Positions 59,421 to 64,000 of a stretch of 64,000 nt of DNA are shown here, piece after piece (position 1 is the first letter of the stretch; every line of letters begins with the position of its first letter). The notes below the pieces were generated by a model that was not told the DNA's origin, ran no database searches, and saw only the letters and a program-made list of their open reading frames with translations. The stretch lies in the NCBI RefSeq assembly GCF_028554725.1, contig NC_071668.1, positions 23,724,501 through 23,788,500 on the forward strand. The letters run 5' to 3'. This DNA comes from Zeugodacus cucurbitae. Lineage: Eukaryota; Arthropoda; Insecta; Diptera; Tephritidae. The translations under genes and the position numbers were made by a program.

Positions 59421-59639
59421 TATAACAGTTGTCTAGACCTATACCAATGTTTAAGTATTGAGTATTGTTTTGGATGTCATTTAAAGGCGAATTGGGCGAA
59501 CTTTAGATCTTAAATGTATGAAACTTTAACTTCCTCATCACTACTCTCTTAGTATACTGAAATTGACTCAATGAAAGGTAGTTCTTGAGACCCAGCACTT
59601 ATTATTGGTTAATATTCGACCGAATAGGTCACGTCCAGC

Positions 59640-59790
59640 ATGGAGTGAAGAAAATTTAGCCGCCGTAGAATCACCGAATTCGATTTTGGCGTTGATGAAT
59701 GGAGGATAAGATGGAATAACGAACTTGGCTAGCTAATTCAAGGTCAAAAAATAAAACCTCCGCAGGTCAAAGCTCACAAGGAGCTGTAGA
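59640..59790 (+). pseudogene. Possible LINE ORF2 remnant
   Basis: One plus-strand frame reads RRITEFDFGVDEWRIRWNNE followed by LG, a stop, LIQGQKIKPPQVKAHK. The W.IRWNNEL.ELI.G..I....VKA pattern resembles the region before the C-terminal RWxGHV block of some insect non-LTR polyproteins. Short and interrupted; tentative. Confidence 0.3.
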
Positions 59791-60085
59791 GCCAAATATA
59801 TATATGTATATTATCTTCACATTAATTTTGGTATAGGAAGAAAGCCGAGCTGAACAAAGTACAATATTGATTTTGTAATTTGGAAAACATATTTTACCAG
59901 TATAATTATTATTCAAAAAAAAAATATTGAAGTGTTCTTCAGCAAAAATCAATTTGAATAGCGAATTAATTTTCTAATATTAACTACATTCCAATAACAG
60001 TAAATAGAAAACTGTTAGAACAAAAAATCTTTACCAACTCATCAAATATTGTGTATTTATATGTATGGACCTCTGAAGAAATGCC
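59791..60085. other. AT-rich spacer
   Basis: Nothing recognised. Confidence 0.4.
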
Positions 60086-61300
60086 CTCAAAGATTTCTAT
60101 TGCATATTTTAACAGAAGCGGAACTGCTACAGCTATGCGCCAAGCGATTTCCCTAAGCTATTAAATGACTACAATCATGGAAATTTTTTATTACAACAAC
60201 TGATTGCAGTGTAATAATGTTTTTAAACCAAACACAAAGCAAAAAAATGGGCATTAGCGTTTTAAGCGGAAAAGAGATAAAGCCAAGGAAACGAACAACG
60301 ATTCTAATTTGCTGGGCACTACGTTCATATGTAGATAGTTTTTATAGCAACATTTGCGTGATGCACGCAACACACATACCTACACACTACATCTACTGTG
60401 TGTTAATATTTATCTATTGATGTTGTTGTTGCTGACCGTCACAAGTACGTAGGCAAACTGGCGGCCATTTCTATTGGCAGTTCATCAGCTTGAATAAACA
60501 GCGGCGAAGTGGTTTTAATCTGTGCTTTTGCGGTACTTTGCGAACGCAGCGACAATCAAAGTGGAAAGTGGTAATAGAAAAATCAGAAAATTGTGCAACA
60601 ACAACAAAAAAATGGCTTCATCAAGCACAGCAGCGACGTGCTTAGTGGCATGAGGAGTCTGGTGTCTGTCCAGCGATCGATGCTTTTCAATCAGCCGCTA
60701 GCGCAGCGGTGCATTTGCAACAACAACTAGACTTCCGTGGACCCCACTCGCACTTGCCGCAGCGGCAACATGCCAATAAATCGTAAGTACAATTTTAATC
60801 TCAAACATTGCGACTAACAACAACAACAACAAAAAAAAATAAACAATTTCTCTGTTAATATGTCGATTGGCTGCTGGCAACAAGGTAGTTTGCTTATAAT
60901 TTCATTGCCACATAAATAGCAAACAAAGTCGCCAGCGTTCAGCAGTAATTAGTGTTTGGTTGCTGCAACATTTGAATATGTTGCTGAGCCCCAGTTGATA
61001 TATGCTATGTGTGTTCGTTTGCTAAGGCTATTGCACAAATTAGCATCAAAGCCGACTAGCTGTTCTTGCCGCCATGCCAGCAACATAAACAAATTTTATT
61101 TGTTATTTCTCTAATACTGCCACAAATCGTTTAAAAGTTCAATCAAAAAGCTCACATAAAATTCGCGCAAAACCAGTTGCTGCAAGTCGGCGGTAAGCGC
61201 CTGCAACAACAGCTGTGTGACTATGTTGTAGGGAACATAAAATCAAATTTTTTAGGATGCTCTGTAAACGCCATAAGTTCGCTGTTGGCATATAAAGTAC
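60085..61300. other. GC-richer non-coding island
   Basis: Contains CAACAACAACAA words at 60598 and 60818 and TGTTGTTGTTGCTG near 60422. The ATG at 60612 opens only 13 codons. No domain or splice context. Confidence 0.45.
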
Positions 61301-61305
61301 TATTA

Positions 61306-61458
61306 GGGTGGGTCAACAAAGTTTTTAAAAGTTAGTTTAAGAAATATTTGTTGTTGCAAAAATATTCGAAGAGCTCACTATTTAATTTTTGTAGAAATGA
61401 ATGAGTCCACGTGTTAAAAAAATAAACCAAAAAAAATTTCGCCACTTTTAAACCACCC
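61306..61458. mobile_element. 153-bp MITE with TA target duplication
   Basis: Ends GGGTGGGT (left, after TA at 61304-61305) and AACCACCC (right, before TA at 61459-61460) are inverted with one mismatch over 8 bases. Length and TA duplication fit a Tc1/mariner-type MITE. No coding content. Confidence 0.6.
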
Positions 61459-61460
61459 TA

Positions 61461-61735
61461 GTACTGTATTATGTATGTAAATATGTATTCATACATCCAC
61501 ATTTACATACATGTAGTTATAAAACTGCCTACATAATTATAATTGCCGCCATTAGTGGGTATAGCAACTACTAAGCTGACTGGCATGGCGGTAGTCGCTC
61601 GCCGCTCATAATAACTATTTATGACAAACTACACTCAGTAGCTGAGTGCTGCCGTTGATAACTTGCGTTTTAGTGCCACATTTAACATTGTATGTACAAC
61701 TTTGTTGCGAATGTTTTTCAGACTTATCTGTGATT
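61461..61735. other. GC-richer non-coding stretch
   Basis: ACATACATGTA words and balanced composition; no gene. Confidence 0.4.
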
Positions 61736-63180
61736 GAGGAAATATGCATGTGCATTGAATCACTCGTGCATCAAATGCAAAATGTGTATTGATTGTTGTA
61801 TATCTTCACTTAGAAATTCAAAAGCGGATGAACTCATTGATGGGTATCTAAGTCATATATTTGATACTTTTTCATCTGGTTCCAGCAATAGCTTGAAAGG
61901 AAATATTTGGCTTCATTTATAGGGGTAGATTGAAGCAGATATTAATAGAACAAATGTGAGAAGACATGCATGGAAAACATTTTTTAAATATTTTTTTACT
62001 GATTTCAGCCATTAAAATGTAGTATGTATTTATTTATTGGAGAGTTGTCAGTTAACTTTTCGTATAGCATAAGAGTCTATACTTCGATTGATAATTTATC
62101 AAGGTTTTTATCAAGTAAAAAAAATTAGATTCAATAATATTTTTAATAAAATTTGAAGCGTCAGTGCTTTCTCCCACATGTGTGGTGAGCTTAATATTGT
62201 AAATAGAAACATCTGATTTCTGCTCAAATTATACTCGTTATTTTATTATATTTTATTTGCAAAGACCACTATCAAGAGCACTTGATATCTTGATAATTTA
62301 TCAAGAAAATTATGTATTATGGCATAGTATGAAAATATTGATAAATTGTCAATATTGCTAAATTAGCAAGATGTTAAATTTAAAAAGAGCACAGAATCCT
62401 CTCTTTCTAATCCTACATTTTAGAACTCAAGCGTTTCTTAGTACCTGAGGGCAATATTTAAGGGATTTCAAAATTTTGGAATCCAAATTATTAGAAATTC
62501 AAAAATAATTTAAGACTTCAGATGAGTATTTTATAGAGATAATAAAACTAAATGGAAGGGTAAAAATATTATAGAACTCATAATATTTTGTTAAATCCTT
62601 TTGATTTAGTGAGTTTTCTTCAACAAAGGTTCACTATGACAGTATTTATATGTCTGTTGGCAGGCTGAGGGCTCTGCAAAATATTGATATCAAAACGAAT
62701 GCTAAATATATTCCCAAAAAGTGTAAAATAAGCAGAGAAAGGACTTGAAGAATTGTTGAAGAGATGTTTGGCAGTGTTTATATTGAAAAAAATTCATCCG
62801 AAGTTGTTATATTTTGCCTGTCAATGGTGTTTCTACTAAAAAACTAAACGGGTTGTTTACCCAGAGTCAAGAAAGAGAACCGACTGTCGCTAGAGGTTTT
62901 TTTAGATACTCCTCTACCTATTCATACTCGAACCTTGTTCTTGTATGACTTACGCTTAATACGCTTTTCTTACAGGTATTACTCTATCGAAACAACTCGT
63001 TTCATGAACCTTAAATTAGGACTCACAGATGTGACTTTTTTCATATTATTTTTCATTCTTTTCATTACAAAATTTGCACTCTTTTTGGAATCAAGACTCG
63101 CTATACCGAAAAATATTAATATATTTTGCAGCATTTGCCATTTATAATAAATAATCCAACTTAATGAAATAATCAACAGT
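61736..63180. other. AT-rich non-coding DNA
   Basis: Contains repeated TGATAATTTATCAAG words at 62089-62103 and 62291-62305 and inverted TTGATAAATTGTCAA near 62338, a small local repeat cluster. A plus-strand acceptor-like CTTTTCTTACAG ends at 62975. Confidence 0.4.
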
Positions 63181-64000
63181 AGTTCGGCAGATCGCATGAT
63201 AAATTCAAAATATACTTTATTTCATTGCGAAATTTTTGAACTCTTTTCACACACGCTCTTGCCGCTTTAGAAGAATTAAATGCCTAAAAACAAGTTTCCA
63301 CTTTTTCTATGCAAATTTGCTTACATTTCGTTTTCAATAATTCGCAAATTATCGGTCGAAGTAGCCGACTCGAAATTTATTAGTTTTGCCAGCAGCTGGC
63401 TAGCGCTGTAGATTAATAAGCAGATACAACTACAAATATATGATTTACATATATATACATTTTGTTTCTTAAATAACTTATTGTGACTTTTTCGCAATTA
63501 ATTTTGTGGTAAGGTATGCAAAAAATTATTTCAAAAGCAACAACTACAAAAGGTGAGCTGGGTATATCTAATATATGTATATCGAATATATTTTCTACTC
63601 ATATGACTACTGTGCGCCAGCCACTAACAACACCAACTAAATGACCTCGACAAAATAGCTTTGCAATTGTGGTGAAACCAAAAATGGTAGGCAGTTGCCG
63701 GAGTTAAATAGAAATTATATAAGAACAAAGGCGAGCCAACAAATAAATACTTAATTAAGTTGTCAGCGCGAGCAAAAACAATCGCATTGCGTGGTTGAAT
63801 TTATATTTAAATATGTATTTATAAAATATATGCAACTAAAATATAGCCGCTGATTGGCATAAATTAACGCTTTTGGTGGCCTTTCAGCCAAGTTCTTCAC
63901 CAAGTACCATTCAATTGACGCGCGAGTGCCTTGAACTCTGCGCCACAGTCAGAAAAAGCGATAGTAGCTGGAGCTTTTAATTTGGCTTTTATACGAATTT
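63181..64000. other. Mixed non-coding DNA to window end
   Basis: AT-rich with GC-richer patches at 63340-63420 and 63890-63960. No gene recognised; the window is cut at 64000. Confidence 0.4.

Noticed and set aside
62960..62981. CTTTTCTTACAG followed by GTATTA on the plus strand as a ratchet site
   Set aside because: The acceptor is reasonable, but GTATTA is a poor donor; no other plus-strand ratchet candidate supports it.
1..64000. tRNA, rRNA, CRISPR arrays, bacterial operons, phage or viral genes
   Set aside because: No tRNA B-box with cloverleaf, no rRNA-like conserved blocks, no regularly spaced palindromic repeats with unique spacers, and no ribosome binding sites or dense coding were seen. 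The tandem arrays are contiguous satellites without spacers.

Overview
The window reads as non-coding nuclear DNA of a higher fly, most likely a true fruit fly (Tephritidae). It is AT-rich, has many CAA/GTT and CA/GT simple repeats, and carries decayed insect transposons, including a mariner of the DD41D (rosa) type first described in Ceratitis rosa and relatives. The species assignment is inference. There is no complete cellular gene, no tRNA or rRNA, no CRISPR array and no bacterial-style operon. The longest open frames (up to 225 codons) lie in GC-richer, repeat-rich stretches and look like chance.

The most interesting signals are two zero-length-exon splice sites on the minus strand, at 28330/28331 and 58510/58511. 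Each is a long pyrimidine tract ending in CAG joined directly to a consensus 5' splice site (GTAAGT or GTATGT). This is the architecture of recursive splice sites (ratchet points) in very long insect introns. If they are real, at least about 30 kb of this window lies inside one giant intron of a minus-strand gene whose exons are outside the window. On the plus strand, 16472-16582 could be a first coding exon for a secretory signal peptide, ending in a GTAAGC donor below a 5'UTR-like leader. That is a weaker call.

Layout: 0.9-3.9 kb holds 3' remnants of a non-LTR retrotransposon and a local duplication. 5.4-5.8 kb is a dispersed repeat seen again, twice in tandem, at 33.2-33.85 kb. A LINE C-terminal fragment lies at 9.4-9.6 kb. 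Two clusters of a TTAATTGA repeat lie at 12.5-13.0 and 14.9-15.2 kb. A CTCGAG satellite fills 17.2-18.2 kb. Members of a TTAAGGGGTTA-ended family lie at 20.3-20.96, 36.56-37.2 and 53.0-53.45 kb. Mariner pseudogenes lie at 25.35-25.85, 29.5-30.2 and 32.17-33.1 kb. Hexamer repeats lie at 40.4-40.8 kb. A LINE 3' half lies at 41.86-42.49 kb, with a 5'-truncated relative flanked by an 11-bp duplication at 59.1-59.3 kb. A clean array of seven 122-bp units lies at 46.97-47.82 kb. Two copies of one MITE family lie at 49.7-50.2 and 56.7-56.9 kb. A composite repeat lies at 55.8-56.6 kb and a 153-bp MITE at 61.3-61.46 kb.

Between these, GC-richer islands of 0.5-1.7 kb alternate with AT-rich decayed tracts. 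The islands probably represent older, possibly regulatory intronic DNA, and the AT-rich tracts old insertions. No gene product acts as part of a pathway here; the functional content, if any, is splicing signals, candidate promoters and unidentified enhancers.
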